Shown here one piece after another: positions 15,644 to 15,778 of a stretch of DNA of 15,778 nt. The position numbers and the translations under genes are program-made. The notes beneath the pieces are model-generated. The model was not told the origin of the DNA. It saw nothing but the letters and a program-made list of their open reading frames with translations, and did not search any database. Each line of letters begins with the position of its first letter. Position 1 is the stretch's first letter. Source of the stretch: Porticoccus sp. (GTDB taxonomy: Bacteria > Pseudomonadota > Gammaproteobacteria > Pseudomonadales > Porticoccaceae); NCBI GenBank assembly GCA_011049795.1, contig DRHD01000112.1, positions 1 through 15,778 on the forward strand, written 5' to 3'.

Positions 15644-15778
15644 TTATGACTCCTTTAAAAAGGTTATGGCCGAATCTTTGTCTTTGATACGGAAACATTT
15701 CATTTTAATATGTCTGAAAAATGTATCTTCTATATTAACGATTGTTTCCAGCCACTTATTGTCGGTTAAGACGGCGAC
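15644..15778 (-). CDS. C-terminal end of a SpoIIAA-like (STAS/SEC14 domain) protein, cut by the window edge
   Basis: The - strand frame entering at base 15778 stays open for 44 codons to a TAA at 15644-15646. It starts VAVLTDNKWLETIVNIEDTF and ends AITFLKES. The pattern 'VAV.TDNKWLE', then a short strand with an aromatic residue, then a final helix with A..FLK, fits the end of the SpoIIAA-like family (STAS/SEC14 domain), where it reads roughly as iAvvgd.kWlewl and eAlaWL. Such proteins are about 120 residues, so most of the gene lies outside the window. Members have poorly known roles, possibly lipid or partner binding. It points the same way as fumC, which lies 156 bases further on. No clear terminator separates them. 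Confidence 0.55.
   Translation of the reverse strand, partial: VAVLTDNKWLETIVNIEDTFFRHIKMKCFRIKDKDSAITFLKES

Overview
The window looks like chromosomal DNA of a moderate-GC gammaproteobacterium, probably in the marine Pseudomonadales/Cellvibrionales range. The main reason is the gene order pabC-mltG-tmk-holB-pilZ-tatD, which is the order found in Pseudomonas. Enterobacteria have the same block without pilZ. No tRNA, rRNA, CRISPR array, transposase or phage gene was seen.

Left part (1-4360, + strand): the tail of pabC, then mltG, tmk and holB in overlapping or tightly packed order, then pilZ and a TatD/YcfH-type metal-dependent DNase, ending at a strong bidirectional terminator. These genes serve cell-wall polymerisation, dTTP synthesis, the replicative clamp loader and type IV pilus assembly. 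The first 86 bases are an exact inverted copy of an internal part of tmk joined to the pabC tail, which is either an assembly or amplification chimera or a real rearrangement.

Middle (4394-9288, - strand): a three-gene ABC transporter operon made of a GldA-type ATPase, a fused GldF-GldG permease/auxiliary protein and a DUF4340 membrane-anchored protein. The start of each gene is supported by a strong ribosome binding site. The export substrate is unknown.

Right-centre (9578-11830): an Ap4A phosphorylase-type ATP adenylyltransferase (- strand, TTG start) is divergent from a small carboxymuconolactone-decarboxylase-like protein (+). The space between them holds a perfect palindrome overlapping a plausible promoter. 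Next comes trmH, the tRNA Gm18 methyltransferase gene, which is clearly a decayed pseudogene with three frameshifts and two in-frame stops.

Right (11995-15778): a 589-residue acyl-CoA dehydrogenase (+) faces a convergent two-gene unit (-) of class II fumarase fumC and a small cupin. A hairpin upstream of fumC contains its Shine-Dalgarno sequence. At the right edge is the C-terminal end of a SpoIIAA-like (STAS/SEC14) protein on the - strand.

The most unusual features are the inverted tmk-pabC junction, the fumC leader hairpin, related TATAG palindromes in several intergenic regions, and short degenerate tandem repeats of about 13-14 bp just after the stop codons of three unrelated genes. No clearly new multi-gene system is visible; most genes are ordinary housekeeping genes.
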